The position numbers and the translations under genes were made by a program. Of a stretch of 64,000 nucleotides of DNA, positions 42,892 through 50,710 are shown piece by piece. Below the pieces are notes generated by a model. That model was not told the DNA's origin. It made no database searches and saw only the letters and a list, made by a program, of their open reading frames with translations. This DNA is from Acidobacteriota bacterium (GTDB lineage Bacteria; Acidobacteriota; Terriglobia; Acidiferrales; UBA7541). Every line of letters begins with the position of its first letter. The first letter of the stretch is position 1. The stretch covers positions 37,872 through 101,871 of the forward strand of contig JAKASX010000003.1 of NCBI GenBank assembly GCA_021818865.1, in the 5' to 3' direction.

Positions 42892-44970
42892 ATGTTGAGA
42901 GGTGGCGGTCGGGTGGTGGTTGCCGTGCTGTTCGGAATGCTTGCCACGTCGGCGGGTTTCGCCGGTGGTCTCCCAAAGTCCAAGAAGGCGGCGAAAAATC
43001 CCAAAAACGAATTGAGCGTCGGTGCGAAGGCCAAAGGCGCCAAGAAGGCCAACGCACAGTCGCAGCCGCAAAAGCGGCTGAGTCCGGAAGCCTTGCGCGT
43101 GATGAGCGAAGGCGTGGGTGAGGGCGTCGGGCAGTGGGTGCCGATGCCGGGAACCGACGGCACGCCGGGTCTCTTCACGATTGACACGGGCGATACGCTG
43201 CCAAAAGGCGCGTTCGCGGTCACCGGGTTCGCACACCGTTACGGCCGGGCGCCGGGCTCCCTGACCATCCTGAATGTCGGCTGGCGCGTTGCCTACGGAC
43301 TGACGAACCGGCTCACGGTTTTTGGCGGCTGGGACGCATACCGGCACATCAATTTGGCCGATCCGGGAGCGTTGAGCCTGAATTCGCTCGGCTATAAGCC
43401 GACTTACGGGGACACCATTTTCCGGGAGCCGTTCTACCTGCAAAGCAATTACCCGGTCTATTCCGAGGATTTTCCCTTCGCGTATGAAAACAACGGCGGC
43501 GTTGGCCCGGTGGTGTTGGGCGCGAAGTTCGGAATTCTTTCCGAGGAACGCGGCGACCCGGTAAGCCTCGCCGTCCGCGACGAACTTTACATTCCCACCA
43601 AGACCGGTCAAATGGCTTTGATGAAGGAAGACGGCGTACAAACCGGTGAAGTGAACGACCTGGTCGGAGTGGACGTCAGCAAGACGTTCGCGAACGTGGT
43701 CCAGTGGTCGTTCGACTGGGGCCACCTGTTCACGCGCGATCCTCGCAGCGGCGCCACCCATCTGCTCACCCTGGCCGATCAGGAGCAGTTGGGAACCGGG
43801 ATTGATTTCTTCCCGAAGGACCGCATCCAGCCGATGATGGAATACGACGGAGTGATTTACGACGGCGCGGCCACGCCGACGATGACCTTCGGGCCGCGCG
43901 ATCCGCTCGAAGGGATTTGGGGATTCCGCGTGTATCCGTGGCACATCGTTTCCGTTGACCTCGGCTACACCTACATGCTGAACCTCCACCAGAACCAGGA
44001 CCGCAGCGGATTTGTCGTCAAGATCAACACCGAATACTGGCCGGGCAAGCCGGCTCCGGCGGACGACGTCACCGTCACTTCGACGGCCAGTCCGCAAACC
44101 GTTCAGCAGTGCTCGGGCAACCTGGTTCACCTCACCGCCCACGGCACCGATTCTCTCGGCCATCCGCTGACGTACACGTGGACGGCGCCTGCGGGCACGA
44201 TCAAAGGCACCGGCCCCGACGTGGATTGGGACGCGGGCTGCATCGATCCCGGCAAGTACACGTTGACCGTTCGCGCCGAGGATCCTTACGGCAATTTCGC
44301 GACATCGTCGCAGGAAATCACCGTGACCCCCGCGCCGATCCCGCAGCCGACGATTACTTGCAGCTCGGCCCGGCCGACGATCCTGCCCGGCGAGCGCGTC
44401 CGCATCACCGCCGACGTCCAGGATACGAGCAACACCACGCTCAGCTATACCTGGCGCACCAATGGCGGCCAGATTATCGGTTCCGGCCCGTCGGTCGTCT
44501 TCGACTCGACCGGCCTGGCGCCCGGCACCTACACCATCACCGTCCGCGTGCAGAACGAAAAGGGTGGCGCGGCCGATTGCCAGGTCCAGGTGGTCGTCCA
44601 GGCGCCTCCGCCGCCGAAACCGGAAGCGAGCAAGATCGACCAGTGCCTGTTCCATCCGTTCTGGAGCACGCGCGTCGACAACGTCTGCAAGCGCATCCTC
44701 GATAACGTGGCGCTGCGCCTGCAGAACGAAACCGGAGCGCACGTGGTCGTCATCGGCTACGCGACGCCGCTTGCCAAAACCAAGCGGTCGCGCGAACTGG
44801 CCGAGCGCCGCGCGGCGGCTCGTGCGGAAAACGCCAAGAAGTACCTGATCTCGAAGGGCGTTTCCGCCGACCGGATCGAAACGCGCACCGGCAAACCCAC
44901 CGAGGGCGAGCCGGCCAAACAGAACAACCGCATCGACGTCATCTGGGTGCCCGAAGGGGCAACCTACTAA
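42892..44970 (+). CDS. Outer-membrane protein with Ig-like repeats and OmpA domain
   Basis: This 692-residue protein starts at ATG 42892 after AGGAGGG. A signal peptide (VVVAVLFGMLATSAGFAGG) and a Lys-rich stretch are followed by a region of about 300 residues with alternating beta strands that looks like an outer-membrane barrel (GWRVAYGLTNRLTVFGGWDA, SVDLGYTYMLNLHQNQDRSG). Two Ig/PKD-like repeats follow (PLTYTWTAPAGTIKGTG and TLSYTWRTNGGQIIGSG, about 100 residues apart). The C-terminus is an OmpA-like peptidoglycan-binding domain (VVVIGYATPLAKTKRSRELA, AARAENAKKYLISKGVSADR). A perfect terminator lies 13 bases after the stop. Probably a structural or anchoring envelope protein. Confidence 0.85.
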   Translation: MLRGGGRVVVAVLFGMLATSAGFAGGLPKSKKAAKNPKNELSVGAKAKGAKKANAQSQPQKRLSPEALRVMSEGVGEGVGQWVPMPGTDGTPGLFTIDTGDTLPKGAFAVTGFAHRYGRAPGSLTILNVGWRVAYGLTNRLTVFGGWDAYRHINLADPGALSLNSLGYKPTYGDTIFREPFYLQSNYPVYSEDFPFAYENNGGVGPVVLGAKFGILSEERGDPVSLAVRDELYIPTKTGQMALMKEDGVQTGEVNDLVGVDVSKTFANVVQWSFDWGHLFTRDPRSGATHLLTLADQEQLGTGIDFFPKDRIQPMMEYDGVIYDGAATPTMTFGPRDPLEGIWGFRVYPWHIVSVDLGYTYMLNLHQNQDRSGFVVKINTEYWPGKPAPADDVTVTSTASPQTVQQCSGNLVHLTAHGTDSLGHPLTYTWTAPAGTIKGTGPDVDWDAGCIDPGKYTLTVRAEDPYGNFATSSQEITVTPAPIPQPTITCSSARPTILPGERVRITADVQDTSNTTLSYTWRTNGGQIIGSGPSVVFDSTGLAPGTYTITVRVQNEKGGAADCQVQVVVQAPPPPKPEASKIDQCLFHPFWSTRVDNVCKRILDNVALRLQNETGAHVVVIGYATPLAKTKRSRELAERRAAARAENAKKYLISKGVSADRIETRTGKPTEGEPAKQNNRIDVIWVPEGATY

Positions 44971-44983
44971 CGCAAACCAACCG

Positions 44984-45027
44984 GACGGGCTCCGTGCCGC
45001 AAGAGGCACGGAGCCCGTCTGTCTTTT
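44984..45027 (+). terminator. Rho-independent terminator after the OmpA-type gene
   Basis: A perfect 15-bp stem, GACGGGCTCCGTGCC (44984-44998) with GGCACGGAGCCCGTC (45005-45019), closes on a six-base loop and is followed by TGTCTTTT. It separates the OmpA-type gene from the Asp-box protein. Confidence 0.85.
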
Positions 45028-45081
45028 CATTGCTCCTGCACTCGGCCCTTGTTAAGCTGGCCACGGGGATTCGCGGAAACG

Positions 45082-47130
45082 ATGAGGTTACGCGTCCGTT
45101 TTCTTTTCTGCTTTTCGGCCTTGGCGCTGGCGCTCGCCGGCGTGACGCCGGGCCGGCTGCACGCGCAAGTCTGGCGGTCGATGGGACCGCCGGGCGGTGA
45201 CGTCGTTTCCCTGGTGGCCGATCCGCACCATCCGAACGTCTTGTATCTGGGCACGACGGATGGCCACGTCTTCGTTTCCCACAATGATGGTGGCGATTGG
45301 CAGCTGGACGGCCGCGTCGGGCACCGGCTGGATAGCGTCGTGGACACGCTGATTGTGGACCCGCGCGATTCCCAGCGGCTTTTTGCCGGCGTCTGGACGC
45401 TCAATCCCGCGGCCGGCGGCGGCGTTTTTGAGAGCGAGGACGGCGGGCGCACCTGGCACGCCCTGGGCCTCACCACCGAGCAGGTGCGGGCGCTGGCGCA
45501 GGCGCCTTCAAATCCCAATATTCTGGTGGCGGGCACGCTGACGGGCGTTTACCGTTCGTCGAACGATGGGAAAACGTGGCGGCTGATTTCACCGCCCGGC
45601 AGCCAGGAGATTCGCAACCTCGATTCGCTGGCGATCGATCCGCGCAACCCGGAAGTGGTGTATGCGGGAACCTATCATCTGCCGTGGAAAACGGTGGATG
45701 GCGGAAAACGGTGGTTCCCCATCCACGCGGGGATGATCGACGATTCCGACGTTTTCAGCATTCTGGTGGACAAGGCGAATCCGCAGCGCGTTTTTCTGAG
45801 CGCCTGCTCCGGCATTTACCGCAGCGACAACGGCGGCCTCTACTGGGTGAAAGTGCAGGGCATTCCCACCTCCGCGCGACGCACGCTGGCCATCGCGCAG
45901 GACCCGCTGCATCACCCCACGGTTTACGCGGGAACGACCGAAGGCCTCTGGAAAACCACGAACGACGGTGCTTCCTGGCAGCGGATGACGCCGGCCAACT
46001 GGATCATCAACGCGCTGGTGGTGGATCCGCTGCGCGAAGGCCGGATCGTCATGGGGACGGAGCGGCTGGGCGTGGTGGTTTCGAACGATGGCGCGCGCAC
46101 CTTCATCGTTTCCAATGCCGGATTCAATCACCGGCAGATCGCGGCCGTTGCGCTCGACCGCAACGATCCCAACCGCGTTCTGGCGCTGCTTTCCGATGCG
46201 CCCGAGCCGGTGGTGGTCACCGACGATGGCGGAAAAACGTGGCGCCCGTTGGGCAATTCGGGCCTGCAATGGGAGTCGGTGCGGCGCGTTTACGCGGCGC
46301 CGGCTGAGGGCGGGGACGCGAACCGTGGCTGGTGGGCCGCTCTTTCCGCCGGAGGTTTGAAACGCTACGATCGCGACCGCCGCGAATGGGTTCGCGCCGG
46401 TGAACTGGTCGGCGAAGCCGCCTGGACGTTTCAAAATGGCCGATTGATCAAGCCCGACCGGCGACCCTTCGACTTGGTGGTGCGCGATATGGCCTTCAGC
46501 GCGCGCGGTTGGTACGTCGCGACGCGTTACGGCCTGTTGCGTTCTCTTGACGCTGGCGCGACTTGGCGCGAAGTGCGATTCGCCCCGCTGATCCTGCCGG
46601 TGCGTTCGGTTGCGGCGACTCCGAGCGGGCGGCGGTTGTGGGTCGCGACGGAGAACGGACTGGCGTATTCGCAGGACGCCGGCTTGCGCTGGAGTTGGCA
46701 CAATCTGCCGCAATCGGCCGGCCACGCAATGCGGTTGGAAATCGCCGGACCCGAAACGCTGCTCGCACTGACGCAGAAAGGCCTCTTCATTTCCTACGAT
46801 TCAGGCGCCAACTGGCAACACGCGGCGCACGGTCTGCCGGAAGTGCCCATTCGCGACGTTGCCGTTGCGGGCAAAACGCTGTTGGCTTCGGTGGGAGTGG
46901 GCGGGCTTTTTGTGTCGAACGATCTGGGCCATTCCTGGACGCCGGTTCCCGGCGCGTTGGCCGATGGCTACTTCCCCGTGGTTGCCGCGCTGCCCGGATC
47001 GAAAGTGATTTACGCCGCTTCGGCCAGCGATGGCCTCTACGCGGTGAACCTGGGCGCGAACAACTCCTCCACAGTGGCCGCGACGACGACCCATGCGGCA
47101 CGGCGGCAGGCTCAGCCCCAAGAGCGTTGA
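45082..47130 (+). CDS. Secreted Asp-box (BNR/sortilin-like) beta-propeller protein
   Basis: This 682-residue protein starts at ATG 45082; an upstream TTG (45049) is possible but would put polar residues before the signal peptide (LFCFSALALALAGVTPGRLH). At least twelve Asp-box motifs are spread over its length, for example SEDGGRTW, SSNDGKTW, TTNDGASW, TDDGGKTW, SYDSGANW and SNDLGHSW, each followed by a strand and spaced about 40-60 residues. This predicts one or two beta-propellers of the sortilin/VPS10 or sialidase type. No catalytic Arg triad of sialidases was recognised, so binding or scaffolding seems more likely than hydrolysis. Confidence 0.85.
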   Translation: MRLRVRFLFCFSALALALAGVTPGRLHAQVWRSMGPPGGDVVSLVADPHHPNVLYLGTTDGHVFVSHNDGGDWQLDGRVGHRLDSVVDTLIVDPRDSQRLFAGVWTLNPAAGGGVFESEDGGRTWHALGLTTEQVRALAQAPSNPNILVAGTLTGVYRSSNDGKTWRLISPPGSQEIRNLDSLAIDPRNPEVVYAGTYHLPWKTVDGGKRWFPIHAGMIDDSDVFSILVDKANPQRVFLSACSGIYRSDNGGLYWVKVQGIPTSARRTLAIAQDPLHHPTVYAGTTEGLWKTTNDGASWQRMTPANWIINALVVDPLREGRIVMGTERLGVVVSNDGARTFIVSNAGFNHRQIAAVALDRNDPNRVLALLSDAPEPVVVTDDGGKTWRPLGNSGLQWESVRRVYAAPAEGGDANRGWWAALSAGGLKRYDRDRREWVRAGELVGEAAWTFQNGRLIKPDRRPFDLVVRDMAFSARGWYVATRYGLLRSLDAGATWREVRFAPLILPVRSVAATPSGRRLWVATENGLAYSQDAGLRWSWHNLPQSAGHAMRLEIAGPETLLALTQKGLFISYDSGANWQHAAHGLPEVPIRDVAVAGKTLLASVGVGGLFVSNDLGHSWTPVPGALADGYFPVVAALPGSKVIYAASASDGLYAVNLGANNSSTVAATTTHAARRQAQPQER

Positions 47131-47265
47131 AACCGTATTTATAATTTAGACAATCTTCCCTTCGCTCTGATTTCGTCCGACTGCTCTACTTCGGGCATCT
47201 TAATAGGAAGTGGCGGCCCGGAATCATTCTTTGGTGTGAGACTTTTGATTGGGGGAGGACTGGCC

Positions 47266-48093
47266 ATGAAAGCGCTACGAAACATTTATCTGGCTTTGCC
47301 CGTCGTCGTGATGGCCACCATCGGGTTCGCGGGATGTTCGAAGTCCGCTCAGAACCAGGCCCAAAATCAGCCGGGGCAGAGTTTCGCGCCCAATTCCGCT
47401 TCGTCTTCCTCGCCGGATAGCGGCTTTACGCCGCGCCGGTCGCGCTCGGGATATGCAAACGGCAGCGGGAGCGGATCCGGGTCCGGGAGCGGGTCCGGCA
47501 TGGGCTCGGGGAGCGGGTCGCAGGCGTCGCAGTCGCAGTCGCAGCCACAGTCACAGTCGCAGGCTCCAGCACCGCAGCCGATGGTGGTGACGATTCCGCG
47601 CGGCACCGAATTCCGCGTAGCTCTCGACCAGTCCATTTCGAGCGCAACAGCGCAGGCCGGTGATCCCTTCACCGCGACCCTGCTCAATTCGATCAGCGAA
47701 AATGGCATGGTCATTATTCCGCGCAACGCCCGAGTGAAGGGCCACCTGGTGGCCGCTCGCGCGTCGGGGCGCTTGAGCGGTGTTGCCGAGCTTGAGTTGA
47801 CGCTGGATTCCGTCCAAATCAGTGGCAATCCGGTGCGGATTCAGACGGATGCAATCACCCGCGTCGGCAAGGGCCACAAGAAGCGCGACATTTTCGCGAT
47901 CGGTGGCGGATCGGCGCTGGGCGCGATCATCGGCGGCATTGCCGGCGGAGGCAAGGGCGCTGCCATCGGCGCGGCAGCTGGCGCGGGCGCGGGCACGGCC
48001 GGCGCTGCGGTCACCGGCAAGGAAAACATCACGCTGCCAGTGGAAGCCACGCTGGCGTTCCGGCTGATGGCTCCGATTCGTTTGACGAATTGA
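47266..48093 (+). CDS. TrbI-like/glycine-zipper lipoprotein 2
   Basis: This 275-residue protein starts at ATG 47266 after GGGGGAGG. The signal ends in a lipobox, ATIGFAGC, so it should be lipid-anchored. A Gly-Ser tract and then a Gln-Ser-Pro tract (about 60-115) form a flexible linker. The beta domain has VTIPRGTEFRVALDQSISSA, GDPFTATLLNSI, GMVIIPRNARVKGHLVAARA. A long glycine zipper (SALGAIIGGIAGGGKGAAIG) follows. Its order of parts and total length match the protein at 40454-41281, indicating distant paralogues on both sides of the OmpA/propeller genes. Confidence 0.82.
   Translation: MKALRNIYLALPVVVMATIGFAGCSKSAQNQAQNQPGQSFAPNSASSSSPDSGFTPRRSRSGYANGSGSGSGSGSGSGMGSGSGSQASQSQSQPQSQSQAPAPQPMVVTIPRGTEFRVALDQSISSATAQAGDPFTATLLNSISENGMVIIPRNARVKGHLVAARASGRLSGVAELELTLDSVQISGNPVRIQTDAITRVGKGHKKRDIFAIGGGSALGAIIGGIAGGGKGAAIGAAAGAGAGTAGAAVTGKENITLPVEATLAFRLMAPIRLTN
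47461..47572 (+). repeat. In-frame Gly-Ser and Gln-Ser coding repeats
   Basis: Imperfect GGSNCN hexamer-like units (Gly-Ser) at about 47461-47519 are followed by CAGTCG/CAGCCA-type units (Gln-Ser, Gln-Pro) up to 47572 inside the lipoprotein gene. They encode the linker between the lipid anchor and the beta domain and may vary in length between strains. Confidence 0.7.
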
Positions 48094-48409
48094 GCGTAGG
48101 CACAGCCTTTTCTCTCTTCGCACTTTCCCGTGCGGCTCCGGCGAGTTCATGGAGCCGCACCGCTTCTTGCCTAGCCACTCCCTTTGGTTCGCCTTGCGAT
48201 TTTTCCTTGTCGAAGCGTGGCGGCTCGCATTAGACTGCTGGCAGTCTTGGGGAAGGCGCAAAGGACTCGGGGAGTCTTTGCCAGGGATAGCGGCTTAGGC
48301 CGCGGGATCGAGCCTCGAGAAGCTTGGCCGAAGGTAAGGGACGAGGCCCTCGGAAGTTCCTCCGTCCCGGCGGACAGATTGCGGCAGTAGGGAAGCAAGT
48401 GGAGACACG
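48094..48409. other. Intergenic region before the NtrC-type regulator
   Basis: This 316-base gap contains the hairpin described at 48130-48168 and no open frame that looks coding. I looked for a GG-N10-GC sigma-54 promoter and for TTGACA/TATAAT pairs without a convincing result. The stretch CTCGGGGAGTCTTTGCCAGG repeats part of the preceding bases loosely but has no clear structure. Confidence 0.5.
48130..48168 (+). terminator. Terminator-like hairpin after lipoprotein 2
   Basis: A perfect 10-bp stem, GTGCGGCTCC (48130-48139) with GGAGCCGCAC (48151-48160), has an 11-base loop and is followed by CGCTTCTT. It lies 36 bases after the lipoprotein stop. Confidence 0.6.
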
Positions 48410-49906
48410 TTGGCTGTGACGCGACCGCCCCAGACGGTTGAGCGGACAAGCAAAACGAAAATGCCCGAATCAAACGCCTCAACGTCCACTCCCGTGCCGG
48501 AAACTCTGGCGCTGCTTTCCCTGCTCGTCGTTTCGGACGAGGAGACGGTGCGCGAACTCGTGCGCACGGAAGCCGTGGCGATCGGGCTGCGCGCTCGAGC
48601 CGTGGCCAACGCTTCGCAGGCGCTCGGAGCGCTGGAGCGTCAAATGGCCGATTTGCTGGTGGTGGATTTGGCCACGCCATCGCTGGGCGGTGCTGCTTTC
48701 GTGCACCAATTGCACCAGGAACAGCCGGAGCTTTCGATTTTGGCGCTGACGGAGTTCGGGCAGCAGGAAACGGGCCGCGACGCCCTGGCTGCCGGTGCGG
48801 CGGAAACGGTCGCGCGGCCGTTCGACGACGTGGAATTGCGGACGAAGATGTTCCATCTGGCGCGCGCGGTTGCGCTCGATCGCGAAAACCGCGTGTTGCG
48901 TGAACAGATGGGTGCCCGGCCCGGCTTCGGAATTCTGGTCGGTGTGTCCCCGAAAATGCAGAAGGTCTACCGGCTGATCGAACGGGTGAGCCGAAGCCTG
49001 ACGCCGGTGCTGATCCTGGGCGAAACCGGTACCGGCAAGGAACTGGTGGCGCGCTCGATCCATTTCCACGGCGCGCGGAAAAACGGGCCATTCGTTCCCG
49101 TGGACTGCACGGGCCTTGTGCCGACGCTGGTGGAATCGGAACTGTTCGGGTACGTGAAGGGTGCGTTCACCGGCGCGATTCAGTCCAAGCGGGGCCTCAT
49201 CGAAGCGGCGAGCGGCGGAACGCTGTTTCTCGACGAAGTGGGCGAATTGCCGCTCGAAATGCAGGCGAAGTTGCTGCGCGTGCTGCAGGAGCGGGAAGTT
49301 CGGCCGGTGGGCGCGACGTCCACCGTGACCGTGGACGTGCGCGTGATCGCGGCCACCAACCGCGACCTCAAGGCCGACGTGGAAAAAGGCAAGTTCCGGC
49401 AGGACCTTTTCTACCGGCTGAACGTGGTTCCCATCCGTTTGCCTCCCTTGCGCGAGCGCAAAAGCGACATTCCGCTGATCGTCACTCATTTTCTGGAACG
49501 CGCTGCGGGCGAGGCACGCGCGACGCCGGTGTTTTCCGAAGACGCGCTGGCGCGCCTGGTTTGCTACGAGTGGCCGGGGAACGTGCGCGAGCTGGAAAAC
49601 GCGATCGCGCGGGCGCTGGCGCTCAATTCCGGGCCGCTGTTGCACGTTGGCGATCTGCCAACCAATTTGCAGGCGCCCGCTCCGGCGCGGCTGCCGCTGG
49701 ATGACGAGGAAATCACGCTGGCCGAGCTCGAGCGGCGCGCCATTTTCCGCGCGCTGCATCGCACCGGCGGCGACAAGCTTGCCGCGGCGCGGATCCTGGG
49801 GATTGGAAAAACCACGCTCTATCGGAAACTCAAGGAATACTGCGCCGCCGACCTCGACGATTCGTCCCGGAACGAATCGGCTTCCGGTGCGGGTGTCGGC
49901 GAATAG
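48410..49906 (+). CDS. NtrC-type sigma-54-dependent response regulator
   Basis: A 498-residue regulator with three domains. The receiver (about 35-155) has the phospho-acceptor Asp86 in [13 protein letters not shown]. The sigma-54 AAA+ domain (about 175-395) has Walker [16 protein letters not shown], the sigma-54-contacting [23 protein letters not shown] and VIAATNRDL. The C-terminal Fis-type helix-turn-helix ends [20 protein letters not shown]. The TTG start follows GTGGAGACACG; ATG 48461 is an alternative that keeps the receiver. No histidine kinase gene is adjacent, so its sensor lies elsewhere. It activates sigma-54 promoters by ATP-driven remodelling. Confidence 0.92.
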   Translation: MAVTRPPQTVERTSKTKMPESNASTSTPVPETLALLSLLVVSDEETVRELVRTEAVAIGLRARAVANASQALGALERQMADLLVVDLATPSLGGAAFVHQLHQEQPELSILALTEFGQQETGRDALAAGAAETVARPFDDVELRTKMFHLARAVALDRENRVLREQMGARPGFGILVGVSPKMQKVYRLIERVSRSLTPVLILGETGTGKELVARSIHFHGARKNGPFVPVDCTGLVPTLVESELFGYVKGAFTGAIQSKRGLIEAASGGTLFLDEVGELPLEMQAKLLRVLQEREVRPVGATSTVTVDVRVIAATNRDLKADVEKGKFRQDLFYRLNVVPIRLPPLRERKSDIPLIVTHFLERAAGEARATPVFSEDALARLVCYEWPGNVRELENAIARALALNSGPLLHVGDLPTNLQAPAPARLPLDDEEITLAELERRAIFRALHRTGGDKLAAARILGIGKTTLYRKLKEYCAADLDDSSRNESASGAGVGE

Positions 49907-49980
49907 CGCACGCGGGCGTTCCGCTGGTTCTGCGGGAGAAAACGGAAAAAACGCGCAACGGTGCAGCCCGGGAAGCGACC

Positions 49981-50349
49981 TCAACCCTTCAAAACCGCGT
50001 CGCGTTTCGCTTCGAGCAGTCTCATCACGCCCTCGACGTTCTCAGGTTTCACGCCGGCTTCAACCAGGGCTTCGCGAAAATGCCGCAGAAACGCGTCGAA
50101 ATGCTCCGGCGTCAATCCCCTGGCGCGCGCTTGCGCGTGCGCGGTGGCGACCTCTTTCCCCGTATAGACCACCTTGCCGCCGAGCAGCATGGAAACGAAC
50201 ATGCTCTGCCCCGAACGGAGGTGCGCCATGTCCGTCGAGTCGAAAAAAGGACGCAGCGCCTCGTCTTCCAGAACTTTCCGGTAGAAGATTTCCACCGCCG
50301 CTTGCACTGTCCGCCTGCCGCCGATCATTTCGTAAAGGTTGTCAATCAT
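49981..50349 (-). CDS. glbN: Truncated haemoglobin, group 1
   Basis: A 122-residue globin starting at ATG 50349 with a GAGGACC site. Group-1 features: LYEMIGGRRTVQAAVEIFYR with the B10 tyrosine, LEDEALRPFFDSTDMAHLRS, MLLGG, and the proximal histidine in VATAHAQARARGLTPEHFDA. Length fits the family. Such proteins bind oxygen or nitric oxide and often detoxify NO in the cytoplasm. It converges with the NtrC-type gene. A candidate promoter lies at 50582-50610, and a 70-codon open frame in the leader ends with TGA overlapping the ATG. Confidence 0.92.
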   Translation of the reverse strand: MIDNLYEMIGGRRTVQAAVEIFYRKVLEDEALRPFFDSTDMAHLRSGQSMFVSMLLGGKVVYTGKEVATAHAQARARGLTPEHFDAFLRHFREALVEAGVKPENVEGVMRLLEAKRDAVLKG

Positions 50350-50710
50350 AGGGGTCCTCTGAAGCCAGCAAAACAACCCGCGTTGCGCCCGAAAACCACG
50401 ATTGCGCCAACACGCTTCCCGCCGAGCTTCTTAATGATACTCTTGGCAAGGTCTGGTGCCTGTGAGGCCAGCGACGGAACGCGGGAAGTGACACCCGCAT
50501 TGCGCATACCTGCCTCTTTGCATCTGAAGTGGCGCACTAACGCCTCAACGACCACCACGCCGGGCTTGCCATATTGACGCCATCTTAGGCTGCGCCCGGG
50601 AACAAGTCAACGCAGCCGGGGAATGCGAAACGGAGCGCTCCCAAACAGAATCTTCCCTATGTTGTGGTCGGCGGCAGAGCGGTTAAGGAGGGCGGGAAGC
50701 CGGATTTCCC
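50350..50710. other. Leader region of the haemoglobin gene
   Basis: The 361-base gap between the haemoglobin start and the end of the last kinase gene has no recognised gene. A 70-codon minus-strand frame (50558-50346, GTG start, no good ribosome site) overlaps the haemoglobin ATG in the ATGA manner. Its product (IIKKLGGKRVGAIVVFGRNA) resembles nothing I know, and it may be chance. Confidence 0.4.
50582..50610 (-). promoter_or_regulatory. Candidate sigma-70 promoter for haemoglobin
   Basis: On the minus strand TTGACT (50610-50605), a 17-base spacer and TAAGAT (50587-50582) match the sigma-70 layout. It begins about 100 bases after the kinase stop and would give a leader of about 225 bases. 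Confidence 0.4.

Noticed and set aside
47461..47572. Non-coding minisatellite
   Set aside because: The repeats stay in frame and encode a Gly-Ser/Gln-Ser linker between lipobox and beta domain, so they belong to the lipoprotein gene.
40454..48093. Type IV secretion or conjugation locus
   Set aside because: Only TrbI-like beta domains are present. No VirB4, VirB11, VirD4 or relaxase was found, and the other genes are OmpA-type, ThiO and an Asp-box protein.
48094..48409. Sigma-54 promoter before the NtrC-type regulator
   Set aside because: The nearest candidate (CTGGCAGTCTTGGGG) lacks the GC of the -12 element at the right spacing.
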